Assembly (NCBI GenBank): GCA_036872755.1
Contig: JAVHNS010000005.1
Location: 1,612,001 to 1,676,000 of the forward strand
From: Orbilia blumenaviensis
Lineage: Eukaryota; Ascomycota; Orbiliomycetes; Orbiliales; Orbiliaceae
Direction of reading: 5' to 3'
DNA: 64,000 nucleotides
The notes under the pieces are model-generated. The model did no database searches and was not told where the DNA came from. It worked only from the letters and a program-made list of their open reading frames with translations. Below, piece by piece: positions 1 to 12,091 of the stretch. A program made the position numbers and the translations under genes. Within the stretch, counting starts at the first letter, position 1. Every line of letters starts with the position of its first letter.

Positions 1-1596
1 ATCTTACGGCGGAACAGCCAGGCTACCCCTCGAAATCCCCACTCAATAATCGAACACTCTCATAACGGCTGCTAGCCGCAACCATCGAAATGATGAGACG
101 CTGGGATCGAACCATAACTCCCTTTCATTATAATATTCGGTTCCCAGCACTGGCTCCTATACCACCCTTTGCAGGTTTGATCGCGATAAGTGTTTGGAGG
201 AAACCCTCCTGTTATGATCTTCATTTACATTTATCCATAAAACACCCCTGAACTTGCAGGTGGCATGGTATTCGATTTCATCCCGTCTACGAACGCGTAC
301 GCAGCTGGTCGAGCCAGCAGGTTAGCCCACGCAGATGGCGCCCAAGTAATATGAGGCCGACGGTATTGTAAAATATTACAATTGGGGGGTGGTCAATAAC
401 TCGGAAATTAGCAATCACATGAATGCCAGGTTCTTCGATATATTGACCCCCTCTGCCGACCGAGGCAAACTATTTTTGTTCAAAAGGTTCGATTTCGCTT
501 TTACAAATGGTCTGCATGCAGCAGTGCAGTGCAATGCGCTAGTAACGAAATGCGATTCAATAAGAATATCCCACGACACACCTATTTTCCCGTTTATAAT
601 TTAGCGCTAGAAAAGACGAGATTGCAGAAATAGATTTATAATTAATAGTCCGTGTATCAAAGGAAATTTAAACAGGTCTCAGTTGATTGTCTGTCTACCG
701 CAGACGTATATGTACATATTATGTATACTGTATATTAGGCTCTGACCTCTTCATGCATCAATGTATCGCATCGATATCATAATAATCTTAAACCAATCAA
801 GTTAAAGTTTAGGCGTAGACGATCGCGAAATTAGTAATCCGTATCCATCCCCGTTGATGGGAAGCAAGTGTTCGTTAAAATAACAATTTCTGTATGTTAG
901 TGGTATGCAAAACTAACTAAGGATTAACGTTAGCTATATTGCATTTGACTCCTGAACAGTGGATTCCTTTGTGATTGCTGGTCCAGTCGACGGATCCATC
1001 TGTCAAAGCCGGGGGCTGTGGATGTGGATGGGCCCGTTCTCCCTCAGCCCCCACACCACCATCAGGGCACGAGTTTTGTGAGGCTCTGTTTTGGCCATGC
1101 CAATATGTGGTGGAGCCATCGGGTGTGGACTCGTGGGAGATCCACTTTACCAGCCCTTCGTGACGAAAGTTAAGTTGGTGAGGTTCCACACACAGGCATT
1201 TGGCCACGAGATTATCTATGTCCATTTATCACCGATCCTTATCTTAATCTAATCTTGTGTGCCGGAGATAAGAGTCATGTCCCCGTCCAAATTTAGCAGC
1301 CAATCAGGGGTCACCGAAAGGCCACCGGCTTCTAGAAGCACGCTAAGATTTCCCTGTCTCGTTTCGGGCGATTGATTTTTTTTCTTAGCTGTTTCGCCTG
1401 CCAAATCCAAAAAATTTTTTAACCCTTTCTGCGCTGCAAAAAAGGGACGAGTCTCCTTCGCTTTGTCCTCTTCGACATTCAACATCGACATCTATCGCGA
1501 AAAGAAGTGGCTCGAGCCCTCTTTTTCGCTCCCACTTCGACATCATCTTTTGTGCGACCTAGCTAGTAATGCTCTTTGGAAGTTTCCCTCGCCACA
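1..1596. other. Intergenic/left edge, no gene seen
   Basis: No open frame here shows family resemblance or a convincing spliced structure. The first 900 bases are AT-rich. The segment from about 1250 to 1596 includes T- and CT-rich tracts and is the likely promoter and 5' leader of the WD40 gene that starts at 1597. Confidence 0.6.
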
Positions 1597-3325
1597 ATGC
1601 ACTCAATCCCGGAGATTCCGGGATTCTACTACGGTAAGCCACTTTCACATTCTGCTCTAATTAGGAATGGGCGCATGTACTATGTATGTTGGCTTCAATT
1701 GTTCGTCCAAGGCTAATAGCTCCCGGTCTTTGATTAGATAACCAGAAGAAGAAATACTTCAAGATCACTGCGACTCATACCAATACCACATCCATTTACA
1801 ATGCCGATCGAGTGAAGCAGGAGAAGGAGGCGGCTCGGGAGGCCGAGGAGCAGGTAGTTCTTACAGCCCTACCCTCGAAAGGGTCTTTAGTTGAGCTGAT
1901 AAACTGACGGGACATGTCATATATCTAGCGCCGTGAGGAAGAGGCAATTCGTCCTCTCCTTAAGAGGAGACGCCGTGTTAGTGACAGCAGCAATGGTATC
2001 TTTAATTACCGATTGAGGATGCAGATGGGACTTTTGAAACCCGAAGCTCCCAGACGAGATGGCGATTTGTCGACTTGGGCAAACGTACTCTGCGAAGAAC
2101 GGATCATCACGGCTACTAGAGACAAGAAGCTTTCAGGGTTGGAGACTGCACCCGGACTCGGTGGATGCTTTACATTCGCGCCAAATCAAGGGCTAAGGTA
2201 AGCGATTCCCACGCCCATTATATTCGTCTAGATCGTAAATACTAACGCTTTTGGGCCTTGCAGATGGTATTCTAACCCACCCGACGACTCATTTTATGAA
2301 GTGAGAAACACGGCCTCAAGAACCGTGAAGCTACCGGGAATGGTAAGGAATGATCAGTAATCACCGCACTACTTGCACTGAAATCTGACACTCGATGTTC
2401 GTTGGCAGGAAAACCGAATGACATCATCTGCGATTATGCCTGAAGGGAAGGGCGTCCTAGTCGCCTCCGGTCAGACGTACGCTACCGTATCGCTTGATAA
2501 GTCCGGGCATCCTAACATTGATTCAGGTATGACATAAACATAATCCTAGGAGGGCAATATATATGATTCAGAGTATAAAGCTAATATAACTGTCTTGTAG
2601 TCGTCACCATCCCTGATGCAGGCTGTATTTGGGCCTGTGCTACTCACGAATCTGGCCTTACTGCAATTGGTGGTAGCCACAAGGCCGGGAAACGGGGTCT
2701 TCTTTCCCTAACTTCCAGCATTGCCCCGTCTCTCGTCATCCGTCCAGAGAGTGATGTCCTGGCCCTCGAATACATCGACAGAAACACACTTCTTGCTGGC
2801 TCCCGTAACGGCAAAATTCAAATCTATGATAATAGACGTAACCTCGAGAAGGATATTGCTCACGAGACGGCTCTTGCTTCCCATGTTTCTTCGATTACTC
2901 ATATGCGGAAGCTTAGTAACGAACATTACATCCTCGTCAATGGCCTCGGGAACCAGGCAGCTCTCCACGACCTCCGCTACTGCCGACCAATGACTGGCCA
3001 CCAGCGAGGGAACAGACCAAAGAGCCCGACTCGTCCAGTCTTGACGTATAAGAACTTCAACAAGTCAACAATCAAATTGGGGTTCGACGTCGACCATGCC
3101 GAGGAATTGGTCGCATTGGCTGGAGAAGATAACAAAATCCGTCTTTACTCGATCTCTAGCGCTGAGTTGATCAAAACACTCGACTTGGAAGACGAGGTTC
3201 TCTCCATCAAGTTCTCTAAAGACGGGTTGGACGGTTGTCGGGATATGTATGCGACGTCCGGGCGACGTGTCTATCGGTTCCATACAAACCCACCATCAGA
3301 GGATTATATGGACTTAGATGATTAG
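1597..3325 (+). CDS. DCAF4-like WD40-repeat protein (CUL4–DDB1 substrate receptor type)
   Basis: I join six exons (1597–1633, 1738–1853, 1929–2197, 2264–2342, 2409–2526, 2601–3325), which sum to 447 codons plus stop and stay in frame. Residues 7–12 read IPGFYY, followed after the first intron by a Lys-rich KKKYFKI segment. This N-terminal signature is typical of DCAF4/WDR21 proteins. A Glu/Arg-rich stretch follows, then beta-propeller-like sequence with an LHDLR motif near residues 328–332, resembling the DxR box by which DCAFs bind DDB1. The last repeat contains ELVALAGEDNKIRLYS, and the tail is acidic (DYMDLDD). By family knowledge it would present substrates to a CUL4–DDB1 ubiquitin ligase; the substrate is unknown. 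The start is chosen because upstream sequence lacks an in-frame ATG and the PGFYY motif follows at once. Another WD40 assignment is possible but less likely. Confidence 0.8.
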
Positions 3326-4452
3326 ACAACATCAGTATCTCAGAAAGGGGCAAAAACAAAAGGCCAGATAAGACGACATGTTACGAACTACTACAAATAC
3401 CACGACAATATGATTATCAGATACAGGATCCCAGAACCACTTGAGCGAGCAACAGCGATCCCACCCATTTCGGGCTTTCCCTCCACTTTTCAAGGCTTTA
3501 TTTGGAGTTGATGAACAATTTCCCGCTTTTCCATTTTTTACCTTTCCCATTTTTCATTATTATTTGTTTTCCACATGAATAGGTGATATCCCACGGAGAT
3601 GGCAGGTGCATTATATTGATATCCACATAGAGAGGACTTTACATTTCTAGATTCATAGACATCAACATTGATGGACAAAGATATAGAAGAATACGCAACT
3701 AGACTTAGATTTAGATTTAGATTTAGATTTAGACTTTCTTTATTGCTCATTTGTTTGTTTTAGCTTTATTTTGGTTTAGATGTTTCAATTTATCCTTTGA
3801 TGATGTTTTCCCTACCTATACAATTCTCTTCAGTAAAATAAACTCGGCGGTTCCGCGTTATAATAGTCTCGTAAGGTTGTAACCATTTTCTATAAAAATA
3901 CACGATAGATACCTAGGTATAAACTAGTCTCGGTCCCAGACGCTGTTGGTATAAACGATATAGAGCCGCATCAAGGCATGAATTTCAATGCCAATACAAT
4001 AGCACCTTTAAGTGGCACTCATGCGCACAGTCTATTCATCTAAGGTCGGGGATATGTATGCATCATATGGGTTTAAGTAGAATAAGCATTTTGGCGGTCG
4101 TAATTAATTGATGAATTGGTTTGATTAAACATGCTTTAAATGGTATATAAAACCCATACTGCCAGATACTTTTATATCCAATCGAGAAGCTACCTCTAAC
4201 TAGCCGGAAAATACCAAATACCTAGCTCTGGAAAAGAGTGTAAAAAAAAAAAAAATGATAAAGAACTGATGATCGATGTCGATAGTTCGACTGTATAGTT
4301 AAGGAGATTAAGTAAAGGGGATACAGGTGCCAAAGAAAGGGTAGAATGAAATAGTAGAAAGGATAGGTCGTCCTGAGTATGTGTTTGTCAGGAAACTAAA
4401 TTTTTGCATGTATGCATCTGGAACCAACATGAGAGGAAAAAATATTACTCAA
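3326..4452. other. Intergenic between convergent genes
   Basis: This is 3'-flanking sequence of the WD40 gene (+) and the transcription factor gene (–). It holds a short TTTAGA hexamer run near 3706–3735 and A/T tracts, including an A run near 4240. No coding signal was seen. Confidence 0.7.
3706..3735. repeat. TTTAGA hexanucleotide microsatellite
   Basis: About five tandem, nearly perfect copies of the hexamer TTTAGA lie in the 3'-flanking DNA of the WD40 gene. The unit differs from the TTAGGG telomere repeat, so nothing suggests a chromosome end. Confidence 0.75.
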
Positions 4453-7400
4453 TTACATAGCATCGAGAGCCATTGTCCCCATTTTGTTCTCCAAAGGTCC
4501 CAGCAAACCCGTGGCCCAATGAGCTTTATTAGCTGACCCGAGGAAGACGTAGTTTGACCCCTCTTGTACGCCGAGTGGCATTTCTCTAGGCTCTGAGCTG
4601 GCCCTTCTCTTGTATGGAGGGCCCTTGCCCATAGCCGCAGCCTTTTCCCAGGCATGTTCACATCCTAGAGCACATCGATCTGCAGTGCCCCATCCTGTCA
4701 TTTTGCCCACGTTGTACATATGCTCTACTAACCATTCTCGCTGTCTGGGGTCTTGGTACTGCACACCCGCAAACAACATGCAGAACGATAGCTCGATGAG
4801 GACACCACCAAGAGGTGGACTGATTTCTGATGCTTGGGTGGGAGGGAATAGACCTGCAGCGATACGACCCATATCCTGGGCTAGGCCAGCGGTTTTGCGA
4901 GCTGCGATACCTGCGGCCATCCAACCGTTTGAGGGCATCGAAGGGTGTGAACGCTCTAGGATAATGTGAGCCGTCTTATAAAGAGCCTGTAGGCAAGACA
5001 CAGAGTACGTCCGGTAAAAGATTGCGTCTCCAAAGGGAGAAGGTTGAGGGAGTGTAAGCCCTTCCTCAAGCGGTTGGAATTCGTCGCCTAGTGATTCTTG
5101 GAAGAGAACGAGGGCTTTGTGGATCTCTATCCATTCCAATTCGGCTTCTGCCGTCATTGTTTCGAGTTCTTCTTGGGTGTACCTTGGAGGCGATCTGGGA
5201 GCTATAAGATAGAGTTCCATTAGTTTTGTGCACATGCATAACATATTGGCAGGATAGGATGGTATACATACCTGAGGTTGCAGAAGGGGGTGTGGATCGG
5301 TCACTTCCTTCTGTGCTTGGAGAGGTAGGTGATGTTGAAGTTGGACCCGCATCTGGAGGACGAGTTGGCATCCCGCCGGGAGGCATGCCTTGGGGCGGTC
5401 CTCCCATACCTGGCGGGGGCCCTCCCTGCCAACCTGGGGGCGGACCACCCTTCCATCCTGGCGGGGGCCCTCCTTGCCAGCCAGGTGGAGGACCGCCTTG
5501 AGATCCCGGTTGAGATCCTGGTGGGGGCCCGCCTTGTAGTCCTGGTGGAGGGCCACCCTGCCATCCCGGTGGAGGACCGCCTTGCCATCCCGGAGGAGGA
5601 CCGCCTTGCCATCCCGGAGGAGGACCGCCTTGCCATCCTGGAGGGGGGCCTCCCGTCCATCCTGGTGGAGGACCACCTTGAGGCCCGCCTGGAGGACCAC
5701 TAGGGGGGCCGCCTTGTTTACCCGTCTGTGAAGGGCCACCAGGAGGGCCAGGAGGACCACCTTGTCCAGGAGGACCACCTTGTCCAGGAGGACCACCTTG
5801 TCCAGGTGGCCCACCTCCTCCCATAGACCTCATGAGTTCCAAAATCGCTGGTGCCGGCCCATACTTCTCGACCTCCGCCTTTCGCTTTGCGTCACGTGCT
5901 TGAAAATCTGCAATACGACCATAGAGAAGGTAAAGGTAATCCGTGGATCCGTAAGAAGTACCCAAGGTACCAATCTTGGGGCGTGGAGGGCACTGGCTCC
6001 AATGCGCATAATCCAGCCTATCACACATCATTCCTTAATTAGCAAAACCGTTACACTAAAAACCCCCGTCCCGTCCCCGACCACACGAATTCGGAAGCTG
6101 CTTACACCAGACCTTCCCCGCTAAGTAGAGATTGATATGCATCCTGCTTCGCGAAGAACCAAAACAAATCACTCTGCAGAATTGCTGTCTCTTGGTCCCG
6201 TGCGTCCGATTTTGCACTCTGAACCCGGGCCTTCTCCACCTGGGACATCTTTCGTCGTTCCCGTGATCCAAGAATATATCTTCGGATTGGGTCGTCTGTC
6301 GGCGACGTCCGGTCTGTATTTCCTTTGGCCCCTTTTTGGTGCATCTTTCGGTTGCGGATGGACGCCATTCCGTCGAATGCCGAGCTTGGAACTTGCTGCT
6401 GCGTCAATTCCTCATCCTCCAGTACCTCCATTCGCCGGTTCAGGTTATCGAAATCGATCTCTTTGAGAAGGTTCTTCGCTCCCTGCAAATGGCTACTCCA
6501 CTTTCTCACATCTGCAGCCATAGTCTCATAATATGCGAGCAGCAGGGTCCCAGCGAGTGTTGCAACGGAAGCTCGCTCCTTATCATCAGAAATCGCTTTA
6601 CGAAGCCGACGTAACGCAAAATGATAGTGCACGTATGATGAAGTTATGGGTTCATCTGATAACTTCGCTATATGCAGACTTGCTACGGCAAGTAGAGCAT
6701 GAAGGAGTAAAGGACTAGATAGTGATACTGTTGGAATTGTGTAACACCAAAGGTTTTGGGGCCCATTTAGTCTAGTTCCTGGGGTAAAGGATTGATGAGG
6801 ATTCGCCGGATGCCGTTCGAAAACTGATAAACTTGGCGCAACAACATAGATCCAATGACAAAATATCCTTGCGGTTGTTGGATCTGAGAGCGGAGACGTT
6901 GTGGCCGCTGGTTGATACCTAATCAAGGTGCCAGGCTCTGGAAGGAAGCTTCTGAACGTCAGTCTGGTGCTTTCGTTATTTTGCGTATATGGTGTAATGG
7001 CGGTGGAAATTGTCTGTCGCGAGGTGATATCCAGATCCATAGGAGCAAATTCCCCATAAACATCGTCGTCGCCGTCGTCGTCGTTGTCGGCATCCCCTCC
7101 TCCCACTTCCTCTTCCTCTTCGGTGTCATATTGATTATCGCTGCCAGATCCATCAAATCCGGCTGGTTCTCCCGCCGCGTCCCGTTCATCACCGGCTAAA
7201 AATCCACCCTGTAGCCCTCGTCCCTGCTCATGCTGCTCTTGAATTGTTGTAGGACCTGATATCACAGTAAGCTCAGTTATACTTTATCAATTACCTCAAA
7301 GAAAATGTTGCAAAATGTCATTTCTAGCGTTGGCTAATGCAACGCAACACAAGATATCCAAATAAAAACCAGCCAGATTTTCGCAATAGCACCAAATATC

Positions 7401-8565
7401 GTAGGGAAGCCTATGGCTTACCTGAGTATCCGTGCTGTTCGAAGTCTGCAGGGTCCGTTCTGAAGTTTGGGCCGGGATATTGACCGGGTGGATAGTTTGC
7501 GTTTGCGTTTGCGTATCCAGCATGTTGGCCTTCGTAACCGGTGCTGTATGGATTGTAACCATAAGAATTGAGAGGAGGGGCCTCGGAAGCATTGCTGATA
7601 CGAGACTGGGCTGAAGCAGTAGGCGCTCGGTGTGTGGTAGGAGATGCGAGGTGGAACGACGCTGAGGAGGTGGCGGATGGAGGTGTGACCTCAGGCCCGT
7701 AAGCTTGCCTCGGTGCGTATTCCGAGTCAAGGTTCGGATGTGTAGCTGAAGTAGCAGAGGCTGGCCAGTGCGATTCTGTAGCAGATAGAGGAGGTTGGTG
7801 GCTTGGTGATACTAGAGATATGCTTCCACGATGCGGCATCCCAACATCAATTGGTGAGATTGGCGAAGCGGATGGTCGGTGCCGAAGATAGTTTGGATCT
7901 TGCGGAAAACCAGGAGGGATGTCATCTGGGGGCTGTAACGGATTGTGGCCTTGCTGCTGCGCCCCCATATAGTAATGGAGGTGCGGTGGGAGTGTCGTGT
8001 GCAGCTGATTCTCTGGAAGAGTTTCGTCGCCAATCCGGCGGGTGTACGGTGCCGGGGCAATCCTTTGTAAATTCATGCTTCCCCTAGCCGCTTGTAAATT
8101 ATACGGTAGGTTGGGATCCGATCCATGAAGGTATGGCATCTGTTCGGGGTATCCATAGTATCCCATTCCGTCAATCTGGCCATCCTCATTGCCGAAGCCT
8201 CCCATCTTGAATACAACCCGCTGGCTGTATCCCTCGCAAACACGCTTGCTTTTCACGCAGTTGTTGCATGTTGGTCGTTCCTCTCCACACTTTATACGGC
8301 GTTTTCGGCAGGCTGTGGGGAAATGCATGTTAGCCAACGGTTCCACTGGTCCCAACGTTATGGATATAGCCAGCTATCACTGCGGGGCCGTCGTCTCCGA
8401 GTCAAATCGAAGGGTACTTGGCGAATGACGGTGGGACTTACTCAGACACCCAGTCTTCGTCCGTTTCTTGGAAATCCGGGTAGGTTTTGACGGTTCGCCT
8501 CCTGTGCCTGACTTCTCTGGCTGATCAGGAGGCGGTTGCGTCTCTACGTTAGCCGGCTCAGACAT
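4453..8565 (-). CDS. Zn2Cys6 transcription factor with GGPPPGW repeat region
   Basis: Five exons on the minus strand (8565–8442, 8312–7422, 7255–6106, 6017–5272, 5201–4453) total 3660 bases, giving 1219 residues. An intron splits the zinc cluster. After splicing it reads C40-x2-C43-x6-C50-x6-C57-x2-C60-x6-C67, a canonical Zn2Cys6 DNA-binding domain preceded by basic residues. A Ser/Pro/Tyr-rich linker follows. Exon 3 carries sequence like the fungal-specific transcription factor domain (HWIYVVAPSLSVF, LLLHALLAVASLHIA). Residues about 787–935 form a Gly/Pro-rich tract with repeated GGPPPGWQ and PPGQGG units. Exon 5 resumes helical regulatory-domain sequence (LQALYKTAHIILERSHPSMP). It should be a nuclear DNA-binding regulator; targets are unknown. 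The repeat sits inside, not after, the regulatory domain. The start is the first ATG of the zinc-finger exon. Confidence 0.88.
5380..5816 (-). repeat. 24-bp coding tandem repeat (GGPPPGW units)
   Basis: Within exon 4 of the Zn2Cys6 gene, imperfect 24-bp units encode GGPPPGWQ about ten times. At the N-terminal side they are preceded by near-perfect 12-bp GGPPGQ-type units. Third-position variation is modest, which fits recent expansion by slippage or unequal exchange. Length polymorphism between strains is expected. Confidence 0.85.
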
Positions 8566-11500
8566 GCTTCTTTCTTGTCGTCTACGATTAGGCTTCAGCT
8601 GTGAGATGGGTGTGAATGAGGCCTCTCCAGAACAGGTAATGCGGCAGAGACTGGCCAGATAGTTATAAACGAGTGGGCTAGATCAATCAGAGTACTCGTC
8701 TCGACGTGAGGGTTATAAAAAAAAAAAAAAAAACGAAGTATGGCTGAAGCAATTAGAAAAAGAAACAACTTGGCTGATGCAGGTGCAGAAGATGTCTTGC
8801 TTTACCAGAGGGTTTTGAAAGGGCAGAAGCGCAATTTCCTATTGAAACCATGGTGAATTAGGGATTCCAGCAAGATTTTATTAGAAGATTGATTTTTAAT
8901 CGTGGAATACTTAAATACTGTCAGGCACCATATGCTATGCTGGTACGTGCACTATGAGGCCCTGGGCGTTTTGTGGCACCCAACTTTCCTGTGTACCTAA
9001 AATGCCATAGATTTCTGCCTGAATAATTTTTGACTGGGAAGCCTGCAAGCCACCGTCAGTTGTCAACCTCCGTCGTCTGCTCATTGTGGATCTGAAACTG
9101 ACCTTTGCGGAATGCACTTTGCCCGTAAGGCAGCGAATCGAGTATGTACGTCGAATGAAAAGAGAAAGGTCTTTCCTCGACGAGGAGGAAGTTCAAAAGT
9201 AAGTCGATCTGCTTACGGGGCCGGTGCAGATGCATGTTACTGTACATACATTACCCTCGTTTCGTATACGGGCACCCCCCCAAAAACCTCGGAGGCTCCA
9301 CTCTAATGCACCTTTTGGGACCAAGAGAATCAGAGGCAGAAACACCGGTAGGGCCTAGCCGAACCGATTTAAGAACGGGGAAATGTGCGAAAAAAGAGCG
9401 CCACGATGGTCCTGTACTGTACCAAAGTCTTAATAATAGCAAATCAACCCTGGGCGGTGCCGCCATTCGATCACGGCCGACGCCGCAATTTTCGTTTCCA
9501 GCCAATTGGATGGGTAACGATTGTGGAGAAAATCGGGAGACTGACTCGAACCTGATGAAGCCTCAACACTTTGGATGCTCCGAGGGCCAGAATATTCACC
9601 CGACAGCCAGGAAGCGATCAGCATACAAGCAACCGGGGGAATCTGGGGGCAGTTGTCGAATGTTTCGTCGCGCTCATGCTCCAAGCGTCAACTTCCGTTT
9701 CTTCAGGATGATGTGTGCGGAATCTGGAGGATGTTCCTAGTGTGATGCCGATTTGATAATTTTAAAGCTAACCCCTGTCAAGGGATTCCTGTTGTCCCCA
9801 TCATTCGTTCATTCGGTCCTATGGTCAGTCCGATGCAATGCAATGGCGGAGGTGAGGTAGAGAACAGACAGCTTGGAAGCTAAGCAGCTAGGGGTGCATG
9901 GAGAGCCAGGATAGTTCTAGTTGAACAAGGAACCGGGATCGGGCATATTTCACTTTTGGCTCTTTCCAATTGCTCTAAGAACTGTGATGGTGCAAAAAAA
10001 ACAGAACGTGAAAATATCACAGTGTATCATCGGCCTTCCATTAAATGAATTTAATCTGAAAAAAAGCAAGTTTCCCAAGGTTCTCGATATCGGCCGTTAG
10101 AGAACATCATCCGAATGGAAGTCTGTGTTAAAAAATTGACGCAAACAGCTTTTCTCGTTGGACTTTTCACAATGGCACAATACCAAACGATCCCATTGTT
10201 TAAAAGAAAAAAAAGCTTGACTAGCCCCTCGCATCTGTCAGTGCCAATCCCCCCTCAAAACTAAGTACCTTCGGCGACTGACATCGACCGGCCAACTGCG
10301 GCAGCGTCACCAAGCATGAGAGAATACTTTAGTTAGAGCCACATCTGAACGCTTGGAGATAGCAATTGGTAGCGACGGCAGTATGAGACATTTGGCCAAG
10401 GCTAGTCTAGCTGGGGCTAATTTTTTTGTCTTGCGACACCTAATTATGAATCAAGAAGTCAGGCATTGAAGTCCATGCTGAAATATGTACAATAGGTCGC
10501 CATTTGGGCAGCTGACGGAAATCCGGCGGGCCAAGATTGAGCATGGTTCAGGCCCATGTGAACCTGGGCTCAATAGAATCGTACCTCGTTGTCTCCCTTC
10601 GATATGATAGCCACGTTTCTGAGGTATGGATCCCTATCATACGGCGACATAAACCTCTGCCGTTGCAGATGTAGAACGACATAGGCAGGGCCATCATCAG
10701 TTTAGCCCCATGTTCGGATGTTCATGGCGAGCCTATATTCCACGGCATTTATGCCTTGAAGCCATAGTAGACCAAGCTTAATGAAGCTTTTTGATTCTTT
10801 TTTAAATTTTTTCTTCCCTTTCCCCTCTAACCGCTCGTTGATGACCTGACCCTTGGCCGTTTTGAATTGAAACTTCCCAGTTAGTTCCGCAGCATGGAGA
10901 TTAATATGTATGTACTCCAGACACCATGCAGTACGCCTAGCGTATGCCTTTCGTAGGAAACGGCTTCATCAGGCAACATGATCACCAGTGCACCGCCCAA
11001 ATAACTGGATATTCTCCTGAACCCGACAGATGTTAGCAAGTGGAATCATCCCGCCTATGCGTGCGTTGGGTGAAGGGAAGAGGTTCGAAAAAACCCCTGT
11101 GCCTGGTTGTTCTCAATAATTTCAAATCAACCTAGCTTAAACCCGGCAAGACTGTCTCTCTATTCTTTCGACGATCAAAGTTAGACCCCCCCAGGAGCCG
11201 GCTCATTGGAACAATCCCAGTATCCAGAGTTTCTGTGAGACTTTGGACCTTTGGTCTGAGCGTCCAACGGTTTTGGCATAAAGTTAATTTGTTGAGATTG
11301 CACTCGCCGGGCACATGCCTCGAAGGGAATCTGCGATGGATTCGTAACGAGATTTAATCGACTTTATTATGCGACAACGGCTTCGACCCGGCCAGCAGGC
11401 ACTGCACCTGTCAGAACCCGACATGTCGTTGATGTTATCTGGAACATTGATCTGCCGTGATAACGGTTATCCTTCTAAACTGAACCCTTGTAGTTGGATT

Positions 11501-12091
11501 CTGCAGGCTGGGTTCGTTTGACCGGCCGAAATGCCTATGATGTGGCGGTGCCGGCCGGCTGCCTTTCACCTCGGGCTTGCTGACTACCCGTAGTGACGAA
11601 CTGGCCCCGAAAGAAGCTCAACTGTGTATGTAATGTAACAGCTTGAGAGGGTGTTGTCCGCCCTGCAATTATTAATTGAATGCCTTGGACTTCGATCGTA
11701 TGATCTCTGATCTCCCATACTTCATCTCCTTTGAACTGTGGAGGGACGAGCTCTGCTTTGAGACATAGCACTAGCTCCTAGCCTATATTAAAAGCACCAA
11801 CAGCAAGTGCAAAAATAGCAGCATCAGCGTTTTTAATGTCGCACCCGGGCAAGGGAATTCGTATGATACTTACATATCGTCGATGTCCCGCGTGGTCTCC
11901 ACCACAAAAAGGTTGATTCGTGCCAAGCTGCGTGGGTTGGACGATGTGGCTGACAAGGACTGGGTTACCGAACCACGCTAACCGCGACACCACAAAATCC
12001 CCAGTCCAAATTTTTTTCTTCGCTTGGATCCACTCAGGCGTGACTTCGAAATCAGCGACATCAGGCAACATCATCAACCAGAACCTTCAGG
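8566..12091. other. Long intergenic region between divergent genes
   Basis: This 3.5-kb stretch separates the divergent Zn2Cys6 and RRP8 genes. It has an A run near 8719–8735 and many T/A tracts. Several chance open frames are present, the longest at 9234–9740 (+). None has a recognisable domain or a supported splice structure. It probably holds the upstream regulatory region of the transcription factor, and a non-coding transcript cannot be excluded. Confidence 0.6.

Noticed and set aside
95..150. Possible tRNA T-arm on the minus strand (GGTTCGATCC)
   Set aside because: The flanking bases do not form the T stem or an acceptor stem.
3706..3735. Telomere-like repeat
   Set aside because: The unit is TTTAGA, not TTAGGG, and it is internal and short.
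5226..5703. Plus-strand Gly/Pro- and Leu-rich frames
   Set aside because: They are antisense readings of the 24-bp repeat in the Zn2Cys6 gene, which is kept open on both strands by its GC-rich codons.
7255..7265. Separate gene starting near 7265 (–)
   Set aside because: The apparent start is at the exon 3 acceptor; joining it to the zinc-finger exon keeps a single 1219-codon frame and the expected domain order.
9234..9740. 168-codon plus-strand frame in the long intergenic region
   Set aside because: Composition looks random (many Arg, Gly, Ser, Cys without pattern), it overlaps frames on the other strand, and no motif or intron support is seen.
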